Shown: in pieces, positions 11,756 through 22,735 of the stretch
How the letters are laid out: each line of letters starts with the position of its first letter
Numbering within the stretch: position 1 is the first letter of the stretch
Assembly: GCF_009176645.1 (NCBI RefSeq)
Contig: NZ_AP019007.1
Location: 2,852,001-2,916,000, forward strand
Reading direction: 5' to 3'
Length of the DNA stretch: 64,000 nucleotides
Source: Enterobacter oligotrophicus
GTDB lineage: Bacteria > Pseudomonadota > Gammaproteobacteria > Enterobacterales > Enterobacteriaceae
The notes under the pieces: model-generated
Told to the model about the DNA's origin: nothing
What the model saw: the letters and a program-made list of their open reading frames with translations, nothing else
Database searches by the model: none
Program-made: the position numbers and the translations under genes

Positions 11756-13402
11756 ATGGAAATCTTCTTCACAATACTCATCATGACCCTTGTGGTCTCG
11801 CTATCCGGGGTGGTTACACGCGTACTGCCCTTTCAGGTCCCCCTGCCGTTAATGCAAATCGCCATCGGCGCGCTACTGGCGTGGCCGACGTTTGGCCTGC
11901 ACGTGGAGTTCGACCCGGAACTGTTCCTCGTGCTGTTTATCCCGCCGCTGCTGTTTGCCGATGGCTGGAAAACCCCCACGCGCGAATTTCTTGAACACGG
12001 GCGCGAGATATTCGGTCTGGCGCTGGCGTTAGTGGTCGTGACCGTGGTCGGGATTGGTTTCCTGATCTACTGGACGGTGCCGGGTATCCCGTTAATTCCG
12101 GCTTTTGCACTGGCCGCCGTGCTGTCACCAACCGATGCCGTGGCGCTTTCCGGTATCGTGGGCGAAGGCCGTATTCCGAAAAAAATTATGGGAATTTTGC
12201 AGGGCGAGGCACTGATGAACGATGCCTCTGGCCTGGTGGCCCTGAAGTTTGCCGTGGCGGTCGCCATGGGGACGATGGTCTTCACCGTGGGCGGAGCAAC
12301 CGTTGAATTCTTCAAAGTGGCGATTGGCGGTATTCTGGCCGGGTTTGTCGTGAGCTGGCTGTATGGCCGTTCGCTGCGCTTCCTCAGCCGCTGGGGCGGT
12401 GATGAGCCCGCCACGCAGATCGTTCTGCTGTTCCTGCTGCCGTTTGCCTCTTACCTGATTGCCGAACATATCGGCGTATCCGGCATTCTGGCGGCGGTCG
12501 CGGCCGGGATGACCATCACCCGTTCCGGCGTAATGCGCCGCGCGCCGCTGGCGATGCGCCTGCGTGCCAACAGCACCTGGGCGATGCTGGAGTTCGTGTT
12601 TAACGGCATGGTATTCCTGCTGTTGGGCCTGCAATTACCGGGTATTCTGGAGTCCTCGCTGGTGGCAGCAGAAGCCGACCCGAACGTCGAAACGTGGATG
12701 CTGTTCACCGATATCGTGCTGATCTACCTGGCGCTGATGCTGGTGCGTTTCGGCTGGCTGTGGACGATGAAAAACTTCAGCCAGCGTTTCCTGAAGAAAA
12801 AGCCGATGGAGTTCGGCTCCTGGTCAATGCGTGAGCTGCTGATTGCCTCCTTTGCCGGTGTGCGCGGGGCGATTACGCTCGCCGGTGTGCTCTCTATTCC
12901 GCTGCTGCTGCCGACTGGCGATGTCTTTCCGGCGCGCTACGAACTGGTATTCCTGGCGGCGGGCGTGATTCTTTTCTCGCTGTTTGTCGGCGTGATCATG
13001 CTGCCCATTCTGCTGCAACACATTGATGTCGGGGATTCTTCTCAGCAGCATAAAGAGGAGCGTATCGCCCGTGCGGCCACCGCCGAAGTGGCGATTGTGG
13101 CGATTCAGAAGATGGAGGAACGTCTGGCCGCTGATGCCGAAGAGAACATCGACAATCAGCTGCTGACGGAAGTGAGTTCACGCGTGATTGGTAATCTGCG
13201 TCGTCGTGCTGACGGGCGAAACGATGTGGAAAGCTCGCTGCAGGAGGAGAATCTGGAGCGCCGTTTCCGCCTGGCGGCGTTGCGCTCCGAGCGTGCTGAG
13301 CTTTACCACCTGCGCGCCACGCGCCAGATCAGCAACGAGACGCTGCAAAAGCTGCTGCACGATCTGGATCTGCTGGAAGCGCTGTTGATAGAAAATCAGT
13401 AG
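11756..13402 (+). CDS. yjcE: YjcE, CPA1-type Na+/H+ antiporter family protein
   Basis: 548 aa, very close to E. coli YjcE (549 aa). The N-terminal 400 residues form a CPA1 membrane domain of about 11-12 segments with the family motifs SPTDAVALSGI and GEALMNDASGL, the latter carrying the transport aspartate; the C-terminal 130 residues are a charged cytoplasmic helical tail. Predicted to exchange cations for protons; the substrate of the E. coli protein is not firmly established. A REP element follows. Confidence 0.94.
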   Translation: MEIFFTILIMTLVVSLSGVVTRVLPFQVPLPLMQIAIGALLAWPTFGLHVEFDPELFLVLFIPPLLFADGWKTPTREFLEHGREIFGLALALVVVTVVGIGFLIYWTVPGIPLIPAFALAAVLSPTDAVALSGIVGEGRIPKKIMGILQGEALMNDASGLVALKFAVAVAMGTMVFTVGGATVEFFKVAIGGILAGFVVSWLYGRSLRFLSRWGGDEPATQIVLLFLLPFASYLIAEHIGVSGILAAVAAGMTITRSGVMRRAPLAMRLRANSTWAMLEFVFNGMVFLLLGLQLPGILESSLVAAEADPNVETWMLFTDIVLIYLALMLVRFGWLWTMKNFSQRFLKKKPMEFGSWSMRELLIASFAGVRGAITLAGVLSIPLLLPTGDVFPARYELVFLAAGVILFSLFVGVIMLPILLQHIDVGDSSQQHKEERIARAATAEVAIVAIQKMEERLAADAEENIDNQLLTEVSSRVIGNLRRRADGRNDVESSLQEENLERRFRLAALRSERAELYHLRATRQISNETLQKLLHDLDLLEALLIENQ

Positions 13403-13410
13403 CGCTGTTT

Positions 13411-13483
13411 TGCCCGGTGGCGCTGCGCTTACCCGGCCTACGTTTGAACCGTAGGCCGGGTAAGGCGAAGCCGCCACCCGGCA
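13411..13483. repeat. REP/BIME palindrome pair (GCCGGGTGGCGGC family)
   Basis: Two inverted REP units around the cores CCCGGTGGCGCTGCGCTTACC and its partner GGTAAGGCGAAGCCGCCACC, separated by about 10 bp. It fills the gap between the convergent yjcE and LysR genes and may protect 3' ends or bind gyrase. Confidence 0.9.
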
Positions 13484-14371
13484 TTATTCAGACCGCACCC
13501 AAAACCCCTCACAACATTGTAACCACGCCTGCGCACTGTGCGACAGATACACTCCTTCACGCCAGATCATCCCTAACTGCCAGTGCAGGTCACTTTCCAG
13601 CGGGACCCAGCGCAGCGTGTTTTTATCCAGCCGCTCGCAAATCGGCTGCGGCAGAATCGCAATCCCTACGCCTGCCTGTACCATCGCTGCCAGAAAGTCC
13701 CACTGCCCGCTGCGGACTGCAATCCGTGGTTTCACGTTGTGCTGATTAAACAGCGTCATTAGCTGGCGGCTGAGGGCGAAATCTTCGTTGTAGATCAGCA
13801 ATGGATGTTCGCCGAGCCGTTCAGGTTTCACGGAGTCGATTTTCAGCCAGTCGCCGGAACGTGGCACCAGCACACACAGCGGGTGGCTAAAGAGTGGCAG
13901 CGTCGCCAGCCCGCTCTCTTCTTCAACCGGAAGCGCCGTCATCGCCACATCCAGCTCGCCGTTAGATACGGCCTGCTGCACGGTCAGGCCGCCAAATTCC
14001 GAAATCTTCAGCTCCACGCCGGGGTAGCGCTGGCGAAACAGGCTAATCGGCCCGGCCATCATCATCCCCACCATCGGCGGAATGCCCAGGCGCAGCAGCC
14101 CTTTCGTCAGGTGGTTAATATCACCAAGCTCGGCCTCAAGCTGGCGAAACTCTGCCAGGATCGCCAGCCCGCGCTCGAATACGACGCGTCCGGTGTCGGT
14201 CAGCAACAGCTTGCGCCCGTCGCGGATAAGTAAGGTACAGTTGAGTTCATCTTCAAGGTTTTTCAGCATTTTGCTGATGGTTGGCTGGGTGACAAATAAC
14301 TTCTCCGCTGCGCGGGTAAAACTCTGCTGGCGAACCACCTCGACAAAATAGCGCAGCGTTCTTATGTCCAT
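13484..14371 (-). CDS. LysR-family regulator, divergent from a CidAB-like pair
   Basis: 295 aa. N-terminal LysR winged helix-turn-helix (LRYFVEVVRQQSFTRAAEKLFVTQPTISKMLKNLEDELN) and a C-terminal periplasmic-binding-protein-like effector domain (from about 90). It is divergent from the CidA/CidB-like genes across 101 bp, the classic LysR regulator-target layout also seen for CidR of Gram-positives, so it probably controls them. Its effector is unknown; in the CidR systems it is linked to acetate or overflow metabolism. Not found at this place in E. coli K-12. Confidence 0.9.
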   Translation of the reverse strand: MDIRTLRYFVEVVRQQSFTRAAEKLFVTQPTISKMLKNLEDELNCTLLIRDGRKLLLTDTGRVVFERGLAILAEFRQLEAELGDINHLTKGLLRLGIPPMVGMMMAGPISLFRQRYPGVELKISEFGGLTVQQAVSNGELDVAMTALPVEEESGLATLPLFSHPLCVLVPRSGDWLKIDSVKPERLGEHPLLIYNEDFALSRQLMTLFNQHNVKPRIAVRSGQWDFLAAMVQAGVGIAILPQPICERLDKNTLRWVPLESDLHWQLGMIWREGVYLSHSAQAWLQCCEGFWVRSE

Positions 14372-14380
14372 GATTATTCC

Positions 14381-14398
14381 TCGAAACTATACCTTCGA
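14381..14398. promoter_or_regulatory. Candidate LysR operator
   Basis: Interrupted palindrome TCGAA-N8-TTCGA with the T...A spacing expected of LysR sites, located 10 bp upstream of the regulator start codon and 75 bp upstream of the CidA-like start. Position suggests autoregulation plus activation of the divergent pair. Inferred only. Confidence 0.5.
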
Positions 14399-14472
14399 TG
14401 ATTTTAATTCATTTCAGTCCATTACGTGCGCTCACTATACTGGCGCTTCGTCTCATTTTGAGGAAATCATTC

Positions 14473-14883
14473 ATGGCCGTGGCGTTAAGCCGTGTTACGC
14501 CTGCCGTTGTGCAACGACTCCAGGTATCGGTTCAGGTACTGCTCTACGCGGGATTGTTTGTTTTTGCGGAATATCTTGTCGGCTGGCTGCACTTGCCGCT
14601 GCCTGCCAACCTGGTAGGAATGGTGCTGATGCTGGCGCTCATCCTGTGCCGCGTCATCCCCCTTAACTGGGTGCGTGCCGGCGCGCGCTGGCTGCTGGCA
14701 GAGATGCTGCTGTTCTTTGTGCCAGCCGTGGTGGCGGTAGTGAACTATGCGCAGCTTCTGATGGTGGACGGCTGGCGCATTTTCGCGGTTATCGCCCTGA
14801 GCACGCTGATGGTGCTGGGAGCCACCGCCTGGGTGGTGGATAAGGTCTATCGTTTTGAAATCAGCAGGCAGAAGCATGACTAA
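14473..14883 (+). CDS. CidA/LrgA family membrane protein
   Basis: 136 aa from MAVALSRVTPA, chosen because GAGGAAA lies 6 nt upstream; a longer in-frame start is unlikely. Four hydrophobic segments, with family features such as GWLHLPLPANLVGMVLML and LLAEMLLFFVPAVVAVVNY. CidA/LrgA proteins were first described as holin-like; related LrgAB pairs are now known to move pyruvate or other small carboxylates. It overlaps the CidB-like gene by 8 bp (ATGACTAA), so the two are translationally coupled. Confidence 0.88.
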   Translation: MAVALSRVTPAVVQRLQVSVQVLLYAGLFVFAEYLVGWLHLPLPANLVGMVLMLALILCRVIPLNWVRAGARWLLAEMLLFFVPAVVAVVNYAQLLMVDGWRIFAVIALSTLMVLGATAWVVDKVYRFEISRQKHD

Positions 14884-15565
14884 CTTTCAGATTAGCGTGT
14901 TGTGCCTGATTGCCACGCTGGTGATCTACTTTGCCAACAAGCGGCTGTATCGCCGCTTTCACGCCCTGCCGCTGATGCCGCTGGTCTTTACGCCGATCCT
15001 GCTGGTACTGATGCTGGTGTTCGGGCATATCTCCTGGCAGAACTACATTGGCGAATCCCACTGGCTGCTGTGGCTGCTCGGCCCGGCGACCATCGCCTTT
15101 GCCGTCCCGGTTTATGACAACCTGGCGATTATCAAACGTCACTGGATGTCGCTCAGCGCAGGCGTCGTGACCGCGACGGTGGTGGCAGTATGCAGCTCCG
15201 TCTGGCTGGCGCGGTTGTTTACCCTCTCCGATGAAATTCAGCGCAGCCTGGCCGTGCGCTCGGTGACCACGCCGTTTGCACTGGCTGCGGCGAAACCGCT
15301 CGGCGGGCAGCCGGATCTGGTGGCGTTGTTTGTGGTCGTCACCGGCGTTTTCGGCATGGCGGTGGGCGATATGCTTTTTCTGCGACTCTCCATCCGCGAA
15401 GGAATGGCGAAAGGGGCGGGATTTGGCGCAGCCTCGCACGGCGCAGGCACGGCGCGTTCGTATGAGCTGGGTCAGCAGGAGGGCGTGGTGGCAAGCCTGG
15501 TGATGATGCTCTCCGGCGTGGTGATGGTACTGATTGCGCCGCTGGTGGCGTGGGTGATGTTTTAA
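14876..15565 (+). CDS. CidB/LrgB family membrane protein
   Basis: 229 aa from MTNFQISV. Multiple membrane segments and the conserved family signature around SVTTPFALAAAKPLGG and GAASHGAGTARSYELG. LrgB/CidB proteins pair with LrgA/CidA; bacterial and plastid members transport pyruvate, glycolate or glycerate. Its 3' end faces actP, the acetate permease gene, 32 bp away. A role in short-chain carboxylate transport beside the acetate operon is my inference; a murein hydrolase-control role is the older alternative. Confidence 0.88.
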   Translation: MTNFQISVLCLIATLVIYFANKRLYRRFHALPLMPLVFTPILLVLMLVFGHISWQNYIGESHWLLWLLGPATIAFAVPVYDNLAIIKRHWMSLSAGVVTATVVAVCSSVWLARLFTLSDEIQRSLAVRSVTTPFALAAAKPLGGQPDLVALFVVVTGVFGMAVGDMLFLRLSIREGMAKGAGFGAASHGAGTARSYELGQQEGVVASLVMMLSGVVMVLIAPLVAWVMF

Positions 15566-15568
15566 ATT

Positions 15569-15589
15569 CCCCGGCCAGAATGACCGGGG
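15569..15589. terminator. Possible bidirectional terminator between CidB-like gene and actP
   Basis: Stem CCCCGG/CCGGGG with a 9-nt loop between two convergent genes. Flanking T-tracts are short, so termination strength is doubtful. Confidence 0.4.
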
Positions 15590-15597
15590 AGAAAGGT

Positions 15598-17558
<1,961 letters not shown>

Positions 17559-17596
17559 CACAGAAATCTCCAGAGGTAAGGTAGGTTTGTTTTTAT

Positions 17597-17682
17597 CCCC
17601 TCTCCCGGAGGGAGAGGGTAGGATGAGGGGGGAAGGTGCGGTCTGATGCCCTCACCCCGGCCCTCTCCCTCCGGGAGAGGGA
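17597..17682. repeat. REP-like palindromes (CCCTCTCCC family) between acs and yjcH
   Basis: Two inverted copies of CCCTCTCCC...GGGAGAGGG with the adjoining GATGAGGGG / CCCTCACCCC arms. Located inside the acs-yjcH-actP operon, where the hairpins could stabilise the upstream acs message or reduce downstream expression. Confidence 0.85.
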
Positions 17683-17689
17683 GAAAAAA

Positions 17690-19648
17690 TTATGAAGGCA
17701 TCGCGATGGCCTGCTTCTCTTCGAGCAGTTTTTCCACCACACCCGGATCGGCGAGCGTCGAGGTATCACCGAGGTTGCTGGTGTCACCTGCCGCGATTTT
17801 GCGCAAGATACGGCGCATAATTTTGCCGGAGCGGGTTTTCGGCAGCGAGTCGGTCCAGTGCAGCACATCCGGCGTGGCTAGCGGGCCAATCTCTTTACGT
17901 ACCCAGTTTCGCACCTCGGCATACAGCGCTGGCGACGGCTCTTCACCGTGGTTTAGCGTCACATAGGCGTAAATTGCCTGGCCTTTAATGTTGTGTGGAA
18001 TACCGACAACCGCGGCCTCAGCGATTTTCGGATGCGATACCAGCGCGGATTCAATCTCTGCCGTACCCAGACGGTGACCGGAGACGTTCAGCACGTCGTC
18101 CACGCGTCCGGTGATCCAGTAATAACCGTCTTCATCACGACGCGCGCCGTCGCCGCTGAAGTACATGTTTTTAAAGGTCGAGAAGTAGGTCTGCTCAAAG
18201 CGCTCGTGGTCGCCAAACAGCGTGCGCGCCTGACCCGGCCAGGAATCGACAATCACCAGGTTGCCTTCAGTGGCACCTTCCAGCGGATTACCTTCGTTAT
18301 CCACCAGCGCGGGCTGTACGCCGAAGAATGGACGGGTTGCGGAACCCGCTTTCAACTGCGTGGCACCCGGCATCGGGGTGATCATGAAGCCGCCGGTTTC
18401 GGTTTGCCACCAGGTGTCCATTACCGGGCATTTTTCGTTGCCGATCTTCTTCCAGTACCACTCCCAGGCTTCCGGGTTGATTGGCTCGCCCACGGAGCCG
18501 AGGATGCGCAGGGAAGAGCGGTCAGTACCCTCGATAGCCTTATCGCCTTCCGCCATTAATGCGCGGATTGCCGTTGGTGCGGTGTAGAGAATGTTGACCT
18601 TGTGTTTGTCGACCACCTGGCACATACGCGCCGGGGTTGGCCAGTTCGGCACGCCTTCAAACATCAGCGTGGTTGCGCCGCAGGCCAGCGGGCCATACAG
18701 CAGGTAGCTGTGTCCGGTGACCCAGCCCACGTCGGCGGTACACCAGTAGATGTCGCCCGGATGGTAGTCGAACACATATTTGAAGGTGGTGGCCGCATAG
18801 ACCAGATAGCCACCGGTGGTGTGCAGCACACCTTTCGGTTTGCCGGTGGAGCCGGAGGTGTAGAGGATAAACAGCGGATCTTCTGCGTTCATCTCTTCTG
18901 GCTGGTGCTGATCGCTTGCTTTCTCGATCAGGTCGCTCCACCACAGGTCACGCCCCTCGGTCCAGTCGATCTTGCCGCCGGTACGCTTCAGGACGATAAC
19001 ATTGCTGATGGTTTTCACGTTCGGGTTTTTCAGCGCTTCGTCGACGTTTTTCTTCAGCGGAATTCCACGCCCGGCGCGCACACCTTCATCGGCGGTGATC
19101 ACCAGCTTAGAGTTAGAGTCGACAATACGCCCGGCAACCGCTTCCGGCGAGAAGCCGCCGAAAATAACGGAGTGAATAGCACCGATGCGCGCGCAGGCCA
19201 GCATGGCCACCGCCGCTTCCGGTACCATCGGCATATAGATAGCGACCACGTCGCCTTTTTTAATGCCCCTTTCCAGAAGCACATTGGCGAAGCGGCACAC
19301 GTCGCGGTGCAGCTCTTTATAGGTGATATGTTTGCTCTGCGAAGCATCGTCGCCTTCCCAGATGATGGCCGTTTCATCGCCGCGTTCGGCAAGATGGCGG
19401 TCCAGACAGTTTGCGGCGAGGTTCAGCGTACCGTCTTCATACCATTTAATGGAGACGTTACCCGGCGCAAAGGAGGTGTTCTTTACCTTCTGATACGGTG
19501 TGATCCAGTCAAGGATATGTCCTTGCTCGCCCCAGAAGGCGTCCGGGCTGGCGATAGATTGCTGATACTTCTCGTGGTATTGCTCCGGGTTGATCAGGCA
19601 GCGGTCCGCAATGTTTGCGGGAATGTCGTGTTTGTGGATTTGGCTCAT
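17690..19648 (-). CDS. acs: Acs, acetyl-CoA synthetase
   Basis: 652 aa, identical in length to E. coli Acs. ANL superfamily enzyme: ATP-binding loop [11 protein letters not shown] (about 264-274), core motif WWQTETGG, hinge region [18 protein letters not shown], and the acetylation-controlled lysine in TRSGKIMRR near residue 609. Converts acetate, ATP and CoA to acetyl-CoA through acetyl-AMP, for scavenging low acetate. AAGGAG precedes the ATG. First gene of acs-yjcH-actP. Confidence 0.98.
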   Translation of the reverse strand: MSQIHKHDIPANIADRCLINPEQYHEKYQQSIASPDAFWGEQGHILDWITPYQKVKNTSFAPGNVSIKWYEDGTLNLAANCLDRHLAERGDETAIIWEGDDASQSKHITYKELHRDVCRFANVLLERGIKKGDVVAIYMPMVPEAAVAMLACARIGAIHSVIFGGFSPEAVAGRIVDSNSKLVITADEGVRAGRGIPLKKNVDEALKNPNVKTISNVIVLKRTGGKIDWTEGRDLWWSDLIEKASDQHQPEEMNAEDPLFILYTSGSTGKPKGVLHTTGGYLVYAATTFKYVFDYHPGDIYWCTADVGWVTGHSYLLYGPLACGATTLMFEGVPNWPTPARMCQVVDKHKVNILYTAPTAIRALMAEGDKAIEGTDRSSLRILGSVGEPINPEAWEWYWKKIGNEKCPVMDTWWQTETGGFMITPMPGATQLKAGSATRPFFGVQPALVDNEGNPLEGATEGNLVIVDSWPGQARTLFGDHERFEQTYFSTFKNMYFSGDGARRDEDGYYWITGRVDDVLNVSGHRLGTAEIESALVSHPKIAEAAVVGIPHNIKGQAIYAYVTLNHGEEPSPALYAEVRNWVRKEIGPLATPDVLHWTDSLPKTRSGKIMRRILRKIAAGDTSNLGDTSTLADPGVVEKLLEEKQAIAMPS

Positions 19649-19697
19649 GGCTTTTTTTCTCCTTGTAAGATGTTAATAATATGTCGCAAAAACGTTA

Positions 19698-19703
19698 ATT
19701 GTA
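19698..19703 (-). promoter_or_regulatory. acs P2 promoter, -10 element
   Basis: On the minus strand, TACAAT in the context CCCCTACAATTAACG lies 50 bp upstream of the acs start in sequence nearly identical to what I recall of the E. coli acs P2 region. A GTGATCT half-site about 35 bp further upstream fits the CRP-activated architecture of acs. Exact -35 not assigned. Confidence 0.55.
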
Positions 19704-20070
19704 GGGGCTTTGCCAGCTTTGTTTATTATTTGGGCGGCAGATCACGCATTGTTTGAATAGTATGAAAAATGAGCGAATGAAACTTTGAAGGGAAATAATT
19801 TATGTTGACGATTATTCACATTTATCAGGAAAAAAGCGTTTTTATAACAAAAGGTTATTTATAAGAATTATTACAAATTCACGTCATCTTCCCTTTTTGC
19901 AGTGAAAAGCCTCGTTCTATAAGGCTTGCGCAGCATGCCGTGCAAATGATACTCATACGCCGCGTTAAAAAATCCCATAAACCAACGCAACACAATTCAT
20001 ACCCTTTCAGTATGTCTCCATATTCATGCAGTTTTGTGGTGTGGGGATTTCATTGAGGAAGTCAGTTTCT
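19704..20070. other. Divergent regulatory region between acs and gltP
   Basis: About 370 bp, AT-rich, no gene. It carries the acs upstream activating sequence and the gltP promoter. In E. coli the nrfABCDEFG operon lies here; no trace of it is visible. Confidence 0.6.
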
Positions 20071-21384
20071 ATGAAAAATTTGAAAGTCAGCCTGGCCTGG
20101 CAAATCTTGCTGGCCCTTGTGCTGGGCATCTTGCTGGGCAGTTATCTCCATTATCACAGCGACAGCCGCGAGTGGCTGATTGCGAACCTGCTCTCTCCGG
20201 CAGGCGATATCTTTATTCATCTGATCAAGATGATTGTGGTGCCGATTGTGATCTCGACGCTGGTAGTGGGTATTGCCGGTGTGGGTGATGCGAAGCAGCT
20301 AGGCCGTATCGGTGCAAAAACCATTATCTATTTCGAAGTGATCACTACGGTTGCGATCGTTCTCGGCATTACTCTGGCGAACGTGTTCCAGCCGGGGTCT
20401 GGTATTGATATGTCGCAGCTGGCAACGGTGGATATTTCGAAATACCAAAGCACAACGGCTGACGTGCAGAGCCATGCGCACGGTCTGATGGGGACTATCC
20501 TGTCGCTGGTGCCGACCAACATCGTGGCATCCATGGCGAAGGGCGAGATGCTGCCAATCATCTTCTTCTCGGTGCTGTTTGGTCTGGGGCTTTCTTCTCT
20601 GCCCGCAACGCACCGTGAGCCGCTGGTGACCGTTTTCCGTTCTATCTCTGAAACCATGTTCAAAGTCACGCACATGGTAATGCGCTATGCGCCGGTCGGG
20701 GTGTTTGCGCTGATCGCCGTGACGGTCGCGAACTTCGGTTTTGCCTCCCTGTGGCCGCTGGCGAAGCTGGTGATCCTGGTGCATTTCGCGATCCTCTTCT
20801 TCGCGCTGGTCGTGCTGGGCATTGTGGCGCGCCTGTGCGGGTTGAGCATCTGGATTTTGATTCGCATCCTGAAAGACGAACTGATTCTGGCGTACTCCAC
20901 GGCAAGCTCTGAAAGTGTGCTGCCGCGTATTATCGAGAAGATGGAAGCCTACGGTGCACCGGCGTCAATTACCAGCTTCGTGGTGCCAACCGGCTACTCC
21001 TTTAACCTGGATGGCTCGACGCTATACCAGAGTATTGCCGCCATCTTTATTGCTCAGCTGTACGGCATTGACCTGTCGCTGTGGCAGGAAATCGTACTGG
21101 TGCTGACCCTGATGGTGACCTCAAAAGGTATCGCTGGCGTGCCGGGCGTCTCCTTCGTGGTACTGCTGGCGACGCTCGGCAGCGTCGGTATTCCACTGGA
21201 AGGTCTGGCGTTTATCGCCGGTGTTGACCGTATCCTCGACATGGCGCGTACGGCGCTGAATGTGGTGGGTAACGCCCTGGCGGTGCTGGTTATCGCCAAG
21301 TGGGAACACAAGTTCGACCGTAAAAAAGCGCTGGCGTATGAACGTGAGGTGCTGGGTCGTTTTGATAAGACGGCCGATCAGTAA
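20071..21384 (+). CDS. gltP: GltP, proton-glutamate/aspartate symporter
   Basis: 437 aa from MKNLKVSLAWQ, the E. coli start and length, with GAGGAAG 9 nt upstream; a 15-codon extension is unlikely. DAACS (excitatory amino acid transporter) family: eight membrane segments plus two re-entrant loops, with the serine-rich STASSESVLP hairpin tip, the NLDGST motif and the MARTALNVVGN substrate-binding helix. Takes up L-glutamate and L-aspartate with protons. A REP element follows. Confidence 0.97.
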   Translation: MKNLKVSLAWQILLALVLGILLGSYLHYHSDSREWLIANLLSPAGDIFIHLIKMIVVPIVISTLVVGIAGVGDAKQLGRIGAKTIIYFEVITTVAIVLGITLANVFQPGSGIDMSQLATVDISKYQSTTADVQSHAHGLMGTILSLVPTNIVASMAKGEMLPIIFFSVLFGLGLSSLPATHREPLVTVFRSISETMFKVTHMVMRYAPVGVFALIAVTVANFGFASLWPLAKLVILVHFAILFFALVVLGIVARLCGLSIWILIRILKDELILAYSTASSESVLPRIIEKMEAYGAPASITSFVVPTGYSFNLDGSTLYQSIAAIFIAQLYGIDLSLWQEIVLVLTLMVTSKGIAGVPGVSFVVLLATLGSVGIPLEGLAFIAGVDRILDMARTALNVVGNALAVLVIAKWEHKFDRKKALAYEREVLGRFDKTADQ

Positions 21385-21392
21385 CATCCTAA

Positions 21393-21462
21393 GCCCGGTG
21401 GCGCTGCGCTTACCGGGCCTACGGGGTTTGTAGGCCGGGTAAGGCGAAGCCGCCACCCGGCA
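21393..21462. repeat. REP/BIME palindrome pair (GCCGGGTGGCGGC family)
   Basis: Two inverted REP units between the convergent gltP and yjcO genes, with arms GCCCGGTGGCGCTGCGC and GCGAAGCCGCCACCCGGC. No other terminator is seen here. Confidence 0.9.
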
Positions 21463-21464
21463 CT

Positions 21465-22139
21465 TTACTCCCCGCTCAACGCATCAAACTCTTCACATCC
21501 CGTATCAAACCCTTCCGTACAGCTCAGGTTCAACCAGTACAGCGCTTTCTGTTTATTCGGTGCGATAAAGCCTTTCTCACCCTGCTGGAACAGCATCCCG
21601 GCCCAGTATTCTGCATAACCGGTCCGTGAGAGAGACGAGCTGCGCTTGAACCACGATGCCGCTTTTACGTCATCCTGCGCCACTTCAACGCCGTTGGCGT
21701 AAATCAGCCCCAGCAGCATCTGCGCGTCTACTGCGGAATCGTTGTCGAGATCCCCGGTCGCCGTCTGCAGCAGTTTGATGGCCTGCGGATAGTCGGTTTT
21801 GCCCGCCTGCGTATTAACGAGAACACGTGCCAGCATAATCGCTCCGCGTTTGCTGCCTGCGATGGTGGCCTGCTGCGCCAGCGCTTTGGCCTGAGCGTAA
21901 TCGCCCTGTATAAACTGGATTTGGGACAGTAAACCCATCGCATCGACATCGCCCCCTTTTGCCGCTTTCTCCGCCCACTGTGCGGCTTTTTGGCTGTCGC
22001 CAGAACTGAGGTACGTATCGGCAAGATAATACTGCGCGCGAGCATCGCCTGCTTCAGCCTGCTCTTTGTACTGGTTGCCAATCTCGTCGGCACGGGTAAG
22101 TGACGTAAAAAGTAATAACAACAACAAAAATGGTTTCAT
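21465..22139 (-). CDS. yjcO: YjcO, Sel1/TPR-like repeat periplasmic protein
   Basis: 224 aa. Signal peptide (MKPFLLLLLLFTSLTRA) followed by about five Sel1-type helical repeats (for example AEAGDARAQYYLADTYLSSGD, AKGGDVDAMGLLSQIQF, DAQMLLGLIYANGVEVAQDD). Matches E. coli YjcO in sequence and position next to gltP. Sel1 repeats mediate protein contacts; the partner and function are unknown. Confidence 0.93.
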   Translation of the reverse strand: MKPFLLLLLLFTSLTRADEIGNQYKEQAEAGDARAQYYLADTYLSSGDSQKAAQWAEKAAKGGDVDAMGLLSQIQFIQGDYAQAKALAQQATIAGSKRGAIMLARVLVNTQAGKTDYPQAIKLLQTATGDLDNDSAVDAQMLLGLIYANGVEVAQDDVKAASWFKRSSSLSRTGYAEYWAGMLFQQGEKGFIAPNKQKALYWLNLSCTEGFDTGCEEFDALSGE

Positions 22140-22231
22140 GGATTCTTATCATCTGGGTACATGCCGCGAAGTATAATCGCGGTGGCGGAAGAAAAAAACG
22201 GGTGCATTAAGACCTCAGCATCCTGCAAGCC

Positions 22232-22253
22232 GGGCGGAACTGTCATTCCGCCC
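22232..22253 (-). terminator. Hairpin downstream of the hok-like gene
   Basis: Perfect 8-bp stem GGGCGGAA/TTCCGCCC with a 6-nt loop, 7 bp past the Hok stop on the minus strand. Little T-tract, so it may act as the 3' structural end of the hok message rather than a classic terminator. Confidence 0.55.
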
Positions 22254-22260
22254 GTAGAGG

Positions 22261-22413
22261 TTAGCCCGCGATGCAGGCTAATTTCGCCGCCACCTCCTGA
22301 TGTTCACTCTTTATTGAAAACTCGCACAGCTTGCCGCGAGTAATAAAGGTAAATATCACTATGGTTAGACAGATAATAAAAACAATGCCTAACACAGTTT
22401 TTAATGGCGTCAT
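22261..22413 (-). CDS. hok: Hok/Gef-family type I toxin
   Basis: 50 aa. A single membrane helix (VLGIVFIICLTIVIFTFITR) is followed by the Hok hallmark LCEFSIKSEHQEVAA, with the conserved cysteine, the positively charged step after the helix and a short periplasmic tail. Hok proteins insert in the inner membrane and depolarise it. AAGGAG lies 8 nt before the ATG. The reading frame stays open for 42 codons upstream, which may include a mok-like coupling peptide. The leader contains an inverted repeat (GAGGCTAC...GTAGCCTC, 22444-22483) and a GC-rich antisense target, as in hok loci. The gene lies between yjcO and fdhF. Confidence 0.85.
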   Translation of the reverse strand: MTPLKTVLGIVFIICLTIVIFTFITRGKLCEFSIKSEHQEVAAKLACIAG

Positions 22414-22439
22414 GCCTTTTACTCCTTGCTTACGAAAGA

Positions 22440-22560
22440 ATAAGAGGCTACTCTCAACCTGTTTGGAGTTGAGGGGTAGCCTCGGGTAAATGCAAATTTC
22501 CCGGGGCTTTCCACTTTTCTGTCCCTCAACAATGCTCAAGACAGAAAGTCTTAAGCACCC
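22440..22560 (+). ncRNA. Candidate Sok-type antisense RNA of the hok locus
   Basis: On the plus strand a hairpin AGCCTCGGG/CCCGGGGCT (22478-22508, one G-U pair) followed by TTTCC resembles a Sok terminator stem. TTGCTT and TACTCT 17 bp apart, near 22426-22455, could be its promoter. The RNA would be antisense to the hok leader about 65-150 nt upstream of the toxin start. Ends given are a coarse envelope; expression is inferred. Confidence 0.35.
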
Positions 22561-22680
22561 GCCGCATATCTTATCCTTCTGAATTAAAATGCAAAGATGT
22601 AATTCTGTTCTGCGTAAATTACATTATTTCTGCGAGCCGCTTTCCAGAATAATAATTGATATTTTTAATGTTTTAAGCGG

Positions 22681-22713
22681 AAATAAAAAGGGAGCGAATA
22701 TATCACTCCCTTT
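22681..22713 (-). terminator. Intrinsic terminator of fdhF
   Basis: 8-bp stem AAAGGGAG/CTCCCTTT with an 11-nt loop, followed on the minus strand by a T-rich run, 23 bp past the fdhF stop. Confidence 0.8.
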
Positions 22714-22735
22714 ATTCACTGATTAATTAACGGCT

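Noticed and set aside
18602..19756. Long plus-strand ORF (384 aa) opposite acs
   Set aside because: It is the antisense shadow of a highly conserved, GC-rich enzyme gene; no ribosome site, no recognisable domain, basic low-complexity composition.
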